Positions 28,071 through 37,431 of a stretch of DNA of 64,000 nt are shown here, one piece after another. A program made the position numbers and the translations under genes. This DNA is from BCD1 sp942492125. Its GTDB lineage: Bacteria > Bacteroidota > Bacteroidia > Chitinophagales > Saprospiraceae. The notes under the pieces were generated by a model. That model was not told where the DNA came from. It did no database searches and was given only the letters and a program-made list of their open reading frames with translations. Every line of letters begins with the position of its first letter. The first letter of the stretch is position 1. The stretch is from NCBI GenBank assembly GCA_942492125.1, contig CALODM010000009.1:62001-126000 (forward strand), given 5' to 3'.

Positions 28071-28235
28071 CATTCCCTCATTCTCTCATTCTCTCATTCC
28101 CTCATTCCCTCATTCCCTCCTCTCATTCCCTCATTCTCCCATTCTCTCATCTCTCATTCTCTCATTCTCTCATTCTCTCATTCCCTCATTCTCTCATCCC
28201 CTCATTCTCTCATCCCCTTGTTCCCTTGTTCCCTT
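28071..28235. repeat. About 20-copy degenerate 8-bp tandem repeat (CATTCTCT/CATTCCCT)
   Basis: An 8-bp unit is repeated with C/T variants over 165 bp, ending exactly where the gldN stop codon begins. On the minus strand it is a purine-rich tract (GGGAATGA/GAGAATGA). It would be the 3' untranslated region of gldN. A plus-strand open frame through it is a low-complexity artefact. Confidence 0.9.
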
Positions 28236-29066
28236 CTATTTCGACCATACATCCTGTTCTCGGTTGAATAATTCCGCTTCGATGATCTGGCCTTCCAGCA
28301 ACAGGTCTCTTCCGGAGGTGTAGCCGCTTAGTCGACGGTCATGTACATTGGATTCTTTCATGACATAACTGGAAAACATGCGCATTTCGAACAGGTCTTC
28401 CCAGCTCCTATTGCCAAAATCATTGGCGGGGTTAAAGGCTTCAAAGCCTGCCAGGTAATCTCTGGCGTGAGGATAATAAATCCAGAACAACGGTTTTTCA
28501 TAGCTGGTACCGCTTAATTCTCTGTCAACCTTCAACAAAGGAGCAATACCCAAAATCCTGACTCTTTGGGTAGAGGTTTTTGTATCGAAATACCAGATTT
28601 CTTTGACACGGTAGCGCTTGATATCGTCGGGGTCAAACTCGTTGATGATCTCTCGGGGGGAAATCTTGCCAGTTATCGGGTCAATGACATCTACCGTATC
28701 TTTTCGGTAAAGCTGGTCAAAAAGGTCTTGTGGGGTTATGGGAGTGGTAAAATTATCGTTCTCCGTATCATAGGCGGTCAATTCGCCGGACCGGATACCA
28801 TCTTCCAGCAGGGTATATAAATATTGTTGGGGATAGCGGAAAGGCAGGTTTATCTTTTCCCGGGTATCGATGACCCGCCAGATACGCTTTTCCCAAAGAA
28901 TATCGGCAGCCCTGACCGGCGGGTATGGCAATGCCTTGTTGGTATTCAATTCACTTCGATCAACGATTCCATCCAACGGCGGATTAGTGGCTTCGGTGGT
29001 TATGATTTGTGCATAGGTTGTTTGGGAAAAGTAAAAAACGAGGCTTAGCAAAAGGATTTTTTTCAT
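28236..29066 (-). CDS. gldN: GldN, gliding motility / type IX secretion protein
   Basis: 276 residues with a signal peptide (1-19, ending TYAQ) and the GldN/PorN pattern: DGIVDRSELNTNKALPYPPV is split across a conserved block, followed by DILWEKRIWRVIDTREKINL, VIDPITGKISPREI and RILGIAPLLKVDRE. GldN forms, with GldK, the periplasmic ring of the T9SS and is needed for secretion and gliding. It is directly downstream of gldM on the minus strand (229-bp gap). gldK and gldL are not adjacent. Confidence 0.93.
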   Translation of the reverse strand: MKKILLLSLVFYFSQTTYAQIITTEATNPPLDGIVDRSELNTNKALPYPPVRAADILWEKRIWRVIDTREKINLPFRYPQQYLYTLLEDGIRSGELTAYDTENDNFTTPITPQDLFDQLYRKDTVDVIDPITGKISPREIINEFDPDDIKRYRVKEIWYFDTKTSTQRVRILGIAPLLKVDRELSGTSYEKPLFWIYYPHARDYLAGFEAFNPANDFGNRSWEDLFEMRMFSSYVMKESNVHDRRLSGYTSGRDLLLEGQIIEAELFNREQDVWSK

Positions 29067-29295
29067 AATAGTGCGTTTTTAATTTGTTATTTTTTTTAGA
29101 AATTGTATTTCCATATTCCTCTTCGAGGGAGAGGGGATTAGGCAAAACGAACTGTTGGGATCGTGCTGCCTGCTTCCTCTTGAGGTTTGAATCCAGGATT
29201 GTTTTCGGTATATCGTTTTTTTAAACACAGAGGACAGAGAGGCTAAGGACAAAAGATTTTAATTCACCTGCTTTATCCCATGTTTACTCATTCCT

Positions 29296-30810
29296 TTATT
29301 TTATCTTAAAAATCAATCCGCTCATTTTTCGGGTATTGCCGTCTCCCGGGCATTTAACCCTGATTTCATCGAAGTAGAAGACATCATTGCGTTTGGCTGA
29401 CTGGATGATTTTGAGCGCTCTTCCTGTAAATTTTCCGCCCTGGTTATCGGCCACAAGGGCATCATCACTTTTAGGAACCCGGGCAATTTCAAAGGAGACA
29501 ATGTTACACCGGGCATCAAAGTCAAAACCTTCGAGAACCGGAATGAGTCCTTCCTGAACCCGCATTTCTGCGGCACTCATGCTTCCGCCTATACTGCGAC
29601 CGAGTTGGATGACAGGATCCGGAATTTTTTTAACGCGGTATTCAAAAGCCTGGGGCATCAGGCCTTCCCCCGTAACCGTAATCACCGCATCTCCGATCCG
29701 GGAAGGACGGGCTATAAATTTATTTCCGGACACTTTTGAGATATTGGTTCCTGTGGCAGTGACACGTACAGACCCACTGGCAACACCTGCCGCTGATACG
29801 GAGACCGGATTATCCACCCCTACATAAAGCACATTCATTTTATCCGCGGCAACGGTTACTGATTGAGCGCCAACTTCATAAGAAAAATCGCGTTCGAAAG
29901 TTTCTGTTTCTCCGGTGACAGGGTTGGTCAGTTCGATTTTCATCTGATGTGTTCGGGTTCCGTTACCACCTGCCGGACGAGAAAATATCGCTTTTCCGTT
30001 TTCCACTGCCAATGGCTCTCCATCCACCCAAATGGCGATATTGTCGGCGGTGGAACTATAGGCTGCAAGGCTGATCTGCCCGCGGAAAGTTTCGCCGCTG
30101 GTGAGATAGCTCTTTTCCATGGACACGATCGGGATATAGGCATCAGGCTTATTGACTTCAATACCTGTTCTTCCCAGGAAATAATTCAGTAAAACCGTTT
30201 CGGAAATGCGAACATCCTGCTGGAACTTACTCAACATGGGCAGCACCGCTGCTACAGGCATTTGCTGGAAAGTAAATTGTGCCCAGTTCTTTTTATCCGT
30301 CTTTTGAGGCATTTCCCGGATATTGAGCGGAATGGCTGCCTCCATTACTTTTCTTTCCCGGGCATCCAGCAAGCTGAGGAGCTGATCTCTGACTTCGAGT
30401 ACCTGCTGTTGCAGTTCACTGCCTTTGCCCTCATTCACCAACAGGCGGGTAGGAATATCTTTATCTGTTTTACGGACGGCCTGTCCGTCTTCATCCAGCC
30501 CGCCAGCCTCTTCAATAATCACTTGTTTCAGGTTTTCGACATATTTATAAAAGTCCCCTGAAAGCGACATAACAGATTTTGCCTTTTCTCTGTAGGGTTC
30601 AAAACGGGAATAGGCATCGGCCTGAGTTTGGATGGCCTGAAATATCTGTTGATTGGATCGGTTGACCACCTGGCTGCTGTCTTCCATACTCTCATCAATG
30701 GTGTGAAAAGCATTGAGAATTTCTGCGGAAACATTCAAGGCTAAGATAGCTGTAAGCACAATATACATCAGGTTGATCATCAACTGTCGGGGCTCTTTCG
30801 GAATAGACAT
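29296..30810 (-). CDS. gldM: GldM, type IX secretion motor protein
   Basis: 504 residues: one N-terminal transmembrane helix in the diagnostic start MSIPKEPRQLMINLMYIVLT (about 10-31), followed by a long periplasmic part with a helical first domain and three beta-rich domains. A Glu/Asp-containing TM segment (ALNVSAEILNAF) is typical of GldM, which with GldL forms the proton-driven T9SS motor. It starts a minus-strand unit with gldN. The 337-bp upstream region is shared with the divergent tatC gene; gldL, normally just upstream, is absent there. Confidence 0.94.
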   Translation of the reverse strand: MSIPKEPRQLMINLMYIVLTAILALNVSAEILNAFHTIDESMEDSSQVVNRSNQQIFQAIQTQADAYSRFEPYREKAKSVMSLSGDFYKYVENLKQVIIEEAGGLDEDGQAVRKTDKDIPTRLLVNEGKGSELQQQVLEVRDQLLSLLDARERKVMEAAIPLNIREMPQKTDKKNWAQFTFQQMPVAAVLPMLSKFQQDVRISETVLLNYFLGRTGIEVNKPDAYIPIVSMEKSYLTSGETFRGQISLAAYSSTADNIAIWVDGEPLAVENGKAIFSRPAGGNGTRTHQMKIELTNPVTGETETFERDFSYEVGAQSVTVAADKMNVLYVGVDNPVSVSAAGVASGSVRVTATGTNISKVSGNKFIARPSRIGDAVITVTGEGLMPQAFEYRVKKIPDPVIQLGRSIGGSMSAAEMRVQEGLIPVLEGFDFDARCNIVSFEIARVPKSDDALVADNQGGKFTGRALKIIQSAKRNDVFYFDEIRVKCPGDGNTRKMSGLIFKIK

Positions 30811-31070
30811 GGTTTAGTCGTTTTTAAAAGTTAGACAATAAATCAGCAGGGCGAACCAGGGCAGCATAAAAACCCATAGGTTCGGGCACGATAATGACAC
30901 TAAGGTGCCGATCACCTTTTGATCAATTCAATTTTTAAATACGCGGTTTAGAAAAGTGGCCGCAGAGGAACCTGCATACACTATGTTATTTTGAAACAGT
31001 AGACGGGTAAAAACCCTTGCTTTTTTGACAAGCTTCGTACTTATAATGTGAGATTACCAAAAAGTAACAA

Positions 31071-31097
31071 TTGCGACAAAAAAAATTTCTACTTTTG
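31071..31097 (+). promoter_or_regulatory. Candidate promoter of tatC
   Basis: TTG at 31071-31073 and TACTTTTG (31090-31097) fit the Bacteroidota -33/TAnnTTTG pattern with a slightly short 16-nt spacer; the tatC ATG is 50 nt downstream. The rest of the gldM-tatC divergent gap (30811-31147) shows no gene. Confidence 0.45.
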
Positions 31098-31147
31098 TTC
31101 CTGATTGTTTAAACTCTTGACCCCTTGGGCTATCCAAAGCACTAACA

Positions 31148-32032
31148 ATGAGTGAAAAAATCAGTAACAAAAAAAGGAGCATGCCACTAGATCAAATTGA
31201 TGTCGATAAAGATCTGTCAGAAGACGGTCATGGGCCGGAGATGAGCTTTCTCGAGCATTTGGAGGAATTGCGCTGGCGCATATTGCGTTCATTCGGGGTA
31301 ATAGTAACCCTGGGAATAGTGTTATTTGTTGTCAAAGGCTGGCTTTTTGATACTGTTATTTTAGGGCCTTTTGATGAAGATTTCATCTCCTATCAACTAT
31401 TCTGTAAGTTTTCGGACATGATAGGTATATCCAAGGCGTTGTGTTTCACGCCACCGGAATTAGACATACAGGCCATTGGCTTTGCGGAACCATTTATCAC
31501 CAGTATCAAGGTATCCTTTATCGCCGGCTTCTTTTTGGCTTTCCCTTATGTCTTTTACCAATTCTGGAGATTCATTAGTCCGGGGTTATATTCCAATGAA
31601 AGGAAAGCGACAAGAGGCATCGTATTCATTTGTTCTTTTTTGTTTTTTCTCGGAGTATTGTTTGGGTATTTTATCATTGCCCCCTTTGCCATAAACTTCC
31701 TTGGAAACTTTGTATTGCCAAAGGTTAACAACATTCCGACGCTGGCATCTGTTATCAGTTATATGGTCATGTTTACAGCTCCGGCTGGAATGATCTTTGA
31801 GCTCCCGGTGGTCGTTTATTTCCTTTCCAAGATCGGGCTGGTAACTCCCGAAGTCATGCGTAAATACCGCAGACACTCTATCATCGGTGTCTTACTGTTG
31901 GCTGCATTGATAACACCTCCGGACGTGATCACCCAGTTCCTGATCGGTATTCCATTGTACATCCTTTACGAACTGAGTATTTTCGTTTCCCGGAGAGTTG
32001 AAAAACAGAACAAAAAAGAGATGGAAGGTTAA
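31148..32032 (+). CDS. tatC: TatC, twin-arginine translocase subunit
   Basis: 294 residues with the six-helix TatC pattern: the signature MSFLEHLEELRWRILRS near residue 32, the large first periplasmic loop, FYQFWRFISPGLYSNERK, and YRRHSIIGVLLLAALITPPD near the C-terminus. TatC is the signal-peptide-binding subunit of the Tat pathway for folded proteins in the inner membrane. A 30-residue hydrophilic N-terminal extension precedes the signature. No tatA/B is adjacent. A small membrane protein gene follows 96 bp later. Confidence 0.95.
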   Translation: MSEKISNKKRSMPLDQIDVDKDLSEDGHGPEMSFLEHLEELRWRILRSFGVIVTLGIVLFVVKGWLFDTVILGPFDEDFISYQLFCKFSDMIGISKALCFTPPELDIQAIGFAEPFITSIKVSFIAGFFLAFPYVFYQFWRFISPGLYSNERKATRGIVFICSFLFFLGVLFGYFIIAPFAINFLGNFVLPKVNNIPTLASVISYMVMFTAPAGMIFELPVVVYFLSKIGLVTPEVMRKYRRHSIIGVLLLAALITPPDVITQFLIGIPLYILYELSIFVSRRVEKQNKKEMEG

Positions 32033-32128
32033 CAAAAAAGAAATTAACAACTCGCCAGGTAAAAATGTAAATGGGCCCAAAAGCGAGTTACTAAATCGTT
32101 ACCCCAAGCAGCAAAAAACAAAAAAATC

Positions 32129-32587
32129 ATGGAAAGAGTGTCGACCAATGCAACGTTATTTTACCGGTTGTTTTTACCAATATTCTGGATCGTATTTTTT
32201 GGTGCATTTACCCTGGCGGTTTTCATAACCAACCGGGAACTGTACGGAGAAATCCCGGGCAACTATATGCGGCTGGGATCAGCCTTATTTTACCTAACCG
32301 GAATAGTCGTATTATATTTCACCTTAATGAGGCTCAAAAGGGTGGAAATGGACGGGCATTTTGTTTTTGTAACCAATTACATCAAACACTATCGTTACCC
32401 CTGGCACAATATTGAATCCATTCACGAGCAAAGTTTTCTATTCCTCAAACTCGTCACGATCACCTTTAAGGAATCGGGTTCTTTCGGCAAAAAAGTCGTT
32501 TTCGCCGCAAGCCACCAATTGTATGCAGGATTTTGGAAAGACCATCCGGGATTAAAGGAAAAGATTAATATTGTTGATGGTAAGTAA
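32129..32587 (+). CDS. Small membrane protein with PH-like C-terminal domain
   Basis: 152 residues: two transmembrane helices (about 12-33 and 47-66) and a C-terminal beta-rich domain (about 70-145: VEMDGHFVFVTNYIKHYRYP, then WHNIESIHEQSFLFLKLVTI) resembling bacterial PH-like domains of small membrane proteins. Function unknown. It may be co-transcribed with tatC. Confidence 0.7.
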   Translation: MERVSTNATLFYRLFLPIFWIVFFGAFTLAVFITNRELYGEIPGNYMRLGSALFYLTGIVVLYFTLMRLKRVEMDGHFVFVTNYIKHYRYPWHNIESIHEQSFLFLKLVTITFKESGSFGKKVVFAASHQLYAGFWKDHPGLKEKINIVDGK

Positions 32588-32706
32588 GGAGCAGGCTCGC
32601 GTTGCTCGCTGCTTCAGGTGGTTTCAATGCTGGATTTGCTTAATTTGTTATTCCTTGTGCCAATAGATCCTGGTACTTTTCATTTCTGATCAAGCTAATC
32701 ATTTCA

Positions 32707-32719
32707 GCCCTTTCAGGGC
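32707..32719. repeat. Short CCCT/AGGG palindrome related to the element at 21763
   Basis: GCCCT-TTC-AGGGC is a perfect 5-bp stem whose reverse strand carries the CCCTGAAAGGG core seen at 21763-21773. It lies in the 195-bp gap after the PH-like gene and is followed by another small palindrome (CGCAAA/TTTGCG). Confidence 0.45.
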
Positions 32720-32782
32720 GCAAATGAATTTTGCGTCAACGAGAAAAAACGGGTAGGGTACTCATAAGGGGTACATTCTCCA

Positions 32783-33532
32783 TCAATCCAACCGCTTCAG
32801 GACATTCCTCGCCGCTTCATAATGCCCGCTGCCTTCGGGGATTTCCAGTAAATATTTTTTACAACTTTCCATATCTCCCTTTTTCAGAGCTGTCAGGGCA
32901 AGATACCATATAGCTTCCGTTTTATAGGCTGAATCCAGGGTACTTATCTGTTTGAATAATGTTTCTGCCTGATCGTGTGCGCCAGTTTCCAGCAAACTGA
33001 TGCCGAGATAAAACCATACCTGCGTATCCTGATCATTTTCCATCAGGTAAGTTTGCAATGGCTGGATGGCTGCTGCATAATCACCACTATTGAAAGCCTT
33101 TTCAGCCTGTGGCAATAAGGTTTCAGTACCCCCCATTTCGGTGAAGGAGGCTGTTGGGTGATCTGCCAGATCAGCATATTGTGGTACACCGGCAGGTTTC
33201 AGGTAAGGCCATGCAAAAACAATGACCAAAACTACGGCGGCAGCTATGGCAATCCTTCTCATCCACTGGCTCCGTTGAATCACCAATACTTTGGCCTCTT
33301 TCTGTTCTTTTTCAAAATAGTCCTTGCTTATGGAAGTGAGTGTTTCCCGAACAGCGGCGTTCTCCTTTTCATGTTGGGCATCTGCGGCCAGCGTTTCTTC
33401 AATTTCCTGATATAAAGCCAGTTCCTCCCTCAACTCCGGTTTTTCGGACAAAGCCTTTTCAAAAGCTTCTTTGTCATCCTCAGAAAGGTTGCCACTTAAA
33501 TAATCTTCAATATGTTCGTAGAATTTTTCCAT
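32783..33532 (-). CDS. Anti-sigma-like membrane protein with TPR C-terminus
   Basis: 249 residues: a cytoplasmic N-terminal region (about 1-85) with a DYLSGNLSEDDKEAFEKALS start like Bacteroidota anti-sigma/zf-HC2-like regulators, one transmembrane helix (about 92-110), and periplasmic TPR units (about 130-245: AEKAFNSGDYAAAIQPLQTY, LGISLLETGAHDQAETLF, WYLALTALKKGDMESCKKYL). The sigma factor gene lies upstream on the same strand, so this is probably its membrane partner. The TPR sensor half is unusual for a classical anti-sigma factor, and direct anti-sigma activity is inference. Confidence 0.7.
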   Translation of the reverse strand: MEKFYEHIEDYLSGNLSEDDKEAFEKALSEKPELREELALYQEIEETLAADAQHEKENAAVRETLTSISKDYFEKEQKEAKVLVIQRSQWMRRIAIAAAVVLVIVFAWPYLKPAGVPQYADLADHPTASFTEMGGTETLLPQAEKAFNSGDYAAAIQPLQTYLMENDQDTQVWFYLGISLLETGAHDQAETLFKQISTLDSAYKTEAIWYLALTALKKGDMESCKKYLLEIPEGSGHYEAARNVLKRLD

Positions 33533-33858
33533 TTATTTTGCTTTTGTAATATTGCACCCTTTGAATACAGCCTGATCATTTAAATCAATAATCAGGAAAT
33601 CCAAATCTCTGCGGTAAACCTTTTCTCCTTCCAGATTATAATTGAGTAATACTTCTTCCCGCTCAAAATTTATAAACTATTCAAACGCTTTTCTTCGTAA
33701 TCCGACAATCCAGCTTCAGAATTACTCAATTCCTGATGTTTCACACTCAAAAAACTGCTGCATTCCTTATTCTATATTGGGTCCCGCCCCTGTTGTTTAC
33801 GGAAACCTGGCTGCAGCAAGACTTGGCGGGATGCCGCTTCATTCCATATTCTGCGGCT
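33533..33858 (-). other. 326-bp gap between sigma and anti-sigma-like genes, with a palindromic element
   Basis: No gene was found. CCCGCC (33783-33788) pairs with GGCGGG (33825-33830), enclosing a GC-rich segment unlike its AT-rich surroundings. The GC-rich patch runs to the sigma-factor stop codon, so it looks like an inserted repeat that separates two genes normally coupled. Confidence 0.4.
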
Positions 33859-34446
33859 CTATGCCATCAAGCTATACTCCGGACTTTCCCGAACCATATC
33901 GGTTAACTTCTTCATACAGACAGACTTTCGCTTACGCAAATAAGCATAGGTAACATCAAGCATTTCCGCTACTTTCTCCATCGGCTTGACGGTCCAGCAC
34001 AATTTCAGCACCTCCCGACATCCTTCACTGAGTTCGGCAAGTTTTTGCTTAAACAAAGCTTCTTTCCTGGAAATCAGATCCAGGGCTTCTGACTTTTGTC
34101 CAGCATCTTCATCTGCTACGTCATCATATCCTTGCATGTCTGAAAATGTTACCTTCTTTTTGGAAGTTTTGTTGAGCTTATTTACCCAGCGGCGGTAGGC
34201 CATCATTTTGATAAAAGCATCAAAAGGACAGGTGAGCATAAAATTGCCTTTCCTCGCCTGGCTGCAAATTTCCATGAGCAATTCATTGAAAAGATCTTCG
34301 GCATCCTGGACATTCCCGCTATTGCGCATCACCACAGCCTTGACACCGCCAGAAAATTTCTGGTATATCTCCCTGATCAACCGGTGATCATTATTCAAAA
34401 GTCCATCGACATAACGCTGATCTTCGTGGGCGGATTTTCCCTTCAT
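33859..34446 (-). CDS. ECF-like sigma-70 family RNA polymerase sigma factor
   Basis: 195 residues: region 2 at about 20-85 (NVQDAEDLFNELLMEICSQA, FDAFIKMMAYRRWVNKL) and region 4 helix-turn-helix at about 135-185 (LSEGCREVLKLCW, MEKVAEMLDVTYAYLRKRKS). Groups of this type in Bacteroidota pair with membrane anti-sigma proteins; such a gene is next on the same strand. The final residues run into a GC-rich repeat-like patch, so the natural C-terminus may have been altered. The regulon is unknown. Confidence 0.88.
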   Translation of the reverse strand: MKGKSAHEDQRYVDGLLNNDHRLIREIYQKFSGGVKAVVMRNSGNVQDAEDLFNELLMEICSQARKGNFMLTCPFDAFIKMMAYRRWVNKLNKTSKKKVTFSDMQGYDDVADEDAGQKSEALDLISRKEALFKQKLAELSEGCREVLKLCWTVKPMEKVAEMLDVTYAYLRKRKSVCMKKLTDMVRESPEYSLMA

Positions 34447-34621
34447 AATTTTGGGTTCAATTTTTTCGAAACAACTTCATAAAAATACGAAAAGCATATA
34501 AATCAGGGTAACATTCGCTTTTGGAGGTTGATTTAAAGATAAATATCAGGAACGGCGGCTTACTACTTGATGAAATAAGTTTATCCTGTGAACATTCCTC
34601 CCATAATCCCTAAACATGACG

Positions 34622-34649
34622 GGGCGGTGCGATTGCACTGCCCTTTTTT
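34622..34649 (+). terminator. GC-rich terminator-like hairpin at the SpoIIM gene end
   Basis: GGGCGGTGC (34622-34630) pairs with GCACTGCCC (34635-34643), one G-U, loop GATT, followed by T6 on the plus strand. The U-tract polarity faces the plus strand although both neighbouring genes are on minus, so it may stop antisense transcription. As a minus-strand terminator its tail is poor. Confidence 0.5.
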
Positions 34650-36502
34650 ATTCCCGTTCCAGGCCACGGATACGTCGTTTAACATCTATGGTTTTAATCT
34701 TGCGCAATAATTCTCCGGCTTCGTTTACTTCCAAAAGATTATAATAAGCGATACCTGCTCCGGCTGCGATAATGATCAACAACAGGTTCAATAAAAACAT
34801 ATTGATGAAAGTAAGCAAAATGACGGTCAGGGAATCCATGGTCGACTGATCAAAATGTACGATCCAGTTGATGACCTCAAAGAAAAAGTTGACCAGAGCC
34901 GTGTCAGCCAGAGAATAGAAAAACAACCCTGAAAACAGTAAGAGGTTAAATATACCGATAAGTTTTCCGTAATTGCCGGAAAGCACGGTTTGCATCCGGG
35001 GGATGGCACTGAATAAATTCACCTGCTCCCGGTGAGAAGTGTACTGCCAAAGCAACAGGAGGGGTACCACAAAGACCAATAAGATCACCGTAAAACCTGA
35101 ATTCAACCAAAGTACCATCTCCACAAGACTTCCTGCAACAAGGGCGGTTACAATATTGGAAAAATGCGCTGTACCAGTCGTTTTCCCGGAGAATTGTTCT
35201 TCCCTTCGCAGCAGCGTAAAAGTTATGAATGTCAAAATGGCAATACTGCCTCCCATCAAAAGTGGCATATAGGTCAACACTTCTGAGGAAAAGAATTTAT
35301 TGACCACGCTTAACGAACCAAATAAATAGGTTGGGAAATAAAAGAGATTTACCGGATCACTATCCGTAAAGGCAAAGGTAAGCACCGTAAAGAGGGCGGC
35401 TACCAGAGCACTGGCCAATAACAACACCCCGGCATTTTTCTTGAAAAACACAAAAACATCCCCAAATTGTGTCGCAACGTTCTTAATCTTTTTGAATTGA
35501 ATTTGCTGATCCTTATCGGGAGAAACTCTTACGTCCGTCAGAGGCTTATCGAATCCTCTTTTGCCCAGCATCCATGGATACCAGACGAAGTAAATCAATA
35601 CAAAAGCCAGGCAAATAGCTATGAATAAGCCTCTGATAAAATCAGGTGTTTCCGTGTGGCGGGTGAGGTAACCTTCAAAGAACCCGGCCAATATGATAAT
35701 CGGGATAATACCCACCATGATCTTTATCCCTCTCCGGGCCGATTGTTGAAAAGCCTTGGCCCGCGAATAATTGCCGGGGAAGACCAGGCCACGTCCCATG
35801 GTTATACCCGCCGCTCCCGCAATGACCATTGCTGACATCTCGAGCGTACCATGGATCCAGATAGTCAGGAAGGAATCCCAAAAAAGGCCCCGCTCAATGA
35901 AAAAATACTGGAATGCTCCCACCATCACACCATTACGAATGATATGAATAATACTGCCAATGGAGAAAAAAGCGCCAAAAACGAAAATGAGGAAGGAAAC
36001 GAAAAGGTTATTGATGGTTATACCCAAAGACATACCAAAAGCTCCCCTGTCTTTATATACAGCCATCGGATCTCCGGATTCGATATTCTCTATCGTCATA
36101 TCCACATAGCCCGGCCCAAGAATAACTTCGGCAAATCCCGGATCCATAGCAGAGGATAGAATGCCTATCGCCAGGGACAAAACGAATACGAAAAAAAGAA
36201 ATCCGGAATGCTATCCGCGACTCGTGCATCAACTGGGGCAATTCCTGCAACCAAAAGTTGGAAAACCGGCCACGAAAGGATTTTTTATTTTTATAGATCC
36301 TGTTAAATACGCGCTGCGCCAGCCCGTTGAGGTAGACCCTGACGGACCGGTTGGGATAAAACGTTCTTGAAAAGGAAAGGTCATCCGTGATCTGGATAAA
36401 TAGGTCATTTAACTCTTCAGGATTTTCTGTCCCTTTCTCAAGGACTTTTTCAAACTCATTCCATTTGTGCTGGTTTTGTTCAATAAATTTTGTTTCGCGC
36501 AT
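34648..36502 (-). pseudogene. SpoIIM-family membrane protein gene, frameshifted in a T7 run
   Basis: The N-terminal part starts at an ATG at 36502 (MRETKFIEQNQHKWNEFE, then TFYPNRSVRVYLNGLAQRVF) and the rest continues in another frame (SLAIGILSSAMDP ... YVDMTIENIESGDPMAVYK). The frames join at a homopolymer of seven T on the minus strand (36191-36197); with six T the product would read ISFFVFVLSLAIGIL without interruption. The restored protein has about 615 residues. Its first 330 are the SpoIIM (stage II sporulation protein M) family; the remaining 280 add about six more helices and end RRIRGLERE, possibly a fusion with a DUF4013-like membrane protein. It is divergent from an RDD gene, a usual partner of this family. 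Sequencing error is likely. Confidence 0.8.
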
Positions 36503-36634
36503 TTTTGCCGGATATATTGAAATGTGGGTAACTTTGCAAATATAAGAATTAATTGAGACCGGGAAAGAGTGCCTGTTGGCAGTCTTCAGTCTTAGGTACT
36601 CAGTCTTCAATAACCAGTAACCAGTAAGCAGGAA

Positions 36635-37378
36635 TTGCAAACCATTTTCATCAAGACCAGTCAAAATGTTTCCATTGAGTATGAATTGGCTACGCTTTGG
36701 GAACGGCTGCTTGCCTTATTGCTGGATATGATAATAGTCTACTTTGCCAACCTCATCCTGATTACTTTATTGCGGGCTGCTTTTTTTGCCACAAGTGATT
36801 CTTCTATTTTGATGAGCGTCCTTTACGGACTGTTACCCATCGTCTTATTCCTGATCTATCAATTCGCGATGGAAGCTCTGGCGGATGGCCAAACTGTGGG
36901 AAAAAGGGCTCTAAAAATAAAGGCGTTGCGATTGAATATGGACGGATCTGGTCTGAGCGATTACATGCTTCGATCGATTTTCTACCTGATTGATTTTTTC
37001 TTTTCCGGAGGTATACTGGCAGCATTGCTGATATCTACCACTCCCAAAAGACAAAGACTGGGCGACCTGACTGCCAATACAACGGTGGTAAAACTGAAAC
37101 CTGCTTACAGCCTTAAACTTCAGGATATTCTTAAAATCAGTACGCTGGATGATTATGAACCCATTTATCCCGAGGTGCGCAACCTGGGAGAAAAAGACAT
37201 GCTTTTGATCAAAGGCACCATCGTCAGGTACGGCAAACATAAAAACAAGGCACACCGGAAAGCAATAAACGACCTAAGCCTGCATCTTCAGCAGGTGCTC
37301 GGCTTACCGGAGATCCCAAAAGACAAAATCGGTTTTCTGAAAACTTTGATCAAAGACTATATCGTTTTAACAAGATAG
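36635..37378 (+). CDS. RDD-family membrane protein
   Basis: 247 residues. The RDD domain (about 15-150) has the pattern ELATLWERLLALLLDMIIVY, then DGQTVGKRALKIKALR and STTPKRQRLGDLTANTTVV. It includes three transmembrane helices and a cytoplasmic tail of about 95 residues. The start is a TTG at 36635, because family members begin in this position (MQTIFIKTSQNVSIEYE) and the next ATG falls inside the first helix. RDD genes sit beside SpoIIM-family genes in many Bacteroidota; here they are divergent with a 132-bp gap containing short direct repeats (CAGTCTTCA, CCAGTAA). Function unknown; transport has been suggested for some RDD proteins. Confidence 0.87.
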   Translation: MQTIFIKTSQNVSIEYELATLWERLLALLLDMIIVYFANLILITLLRAAFFATSDSSILMSVLYGLLPIVLFLIYQFAMEALADGQTVGKRALKIKALRLNMDGSGLSDYMLRSIFYLIDFFFSGGILAALLISTTPKRQRLGDLTANTTVVKLKPAYSLKLQDILKISTLDDYEPIYPEVRNLGEKDMLLIKGTIVRYGKHKNKAHRKAINDLSLHLQQVLGLPEIPKDKIGFLKTLIKDYIVLTR

Positions 37379-37431
37379 AATGTTCCGTTTTTTAATATTC
37401 CAATAATTATTGACCCAGAGTAACATAAACA

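Noticed and set aside
28064..28267. A plus-strand frame with Ser/His/Leu repeats
   Set aside because: It is a translation of the 8-bp tandem array and runs antisense into gldN.
29184..29194. GGTTTGAATCC, resembling the T-arm of a tRNA
   Set aside because: No acceptor stem, anticodon arm or CCA-proximal pairing could be built around it.
31025..31047. TTGACA and TATAAT words upstream of tatC, like an E. coli promoter
   Set aside because: The spacing is only 11 nt; the TAnnTTTG-type element at 31090-31097 fits the phylum better.
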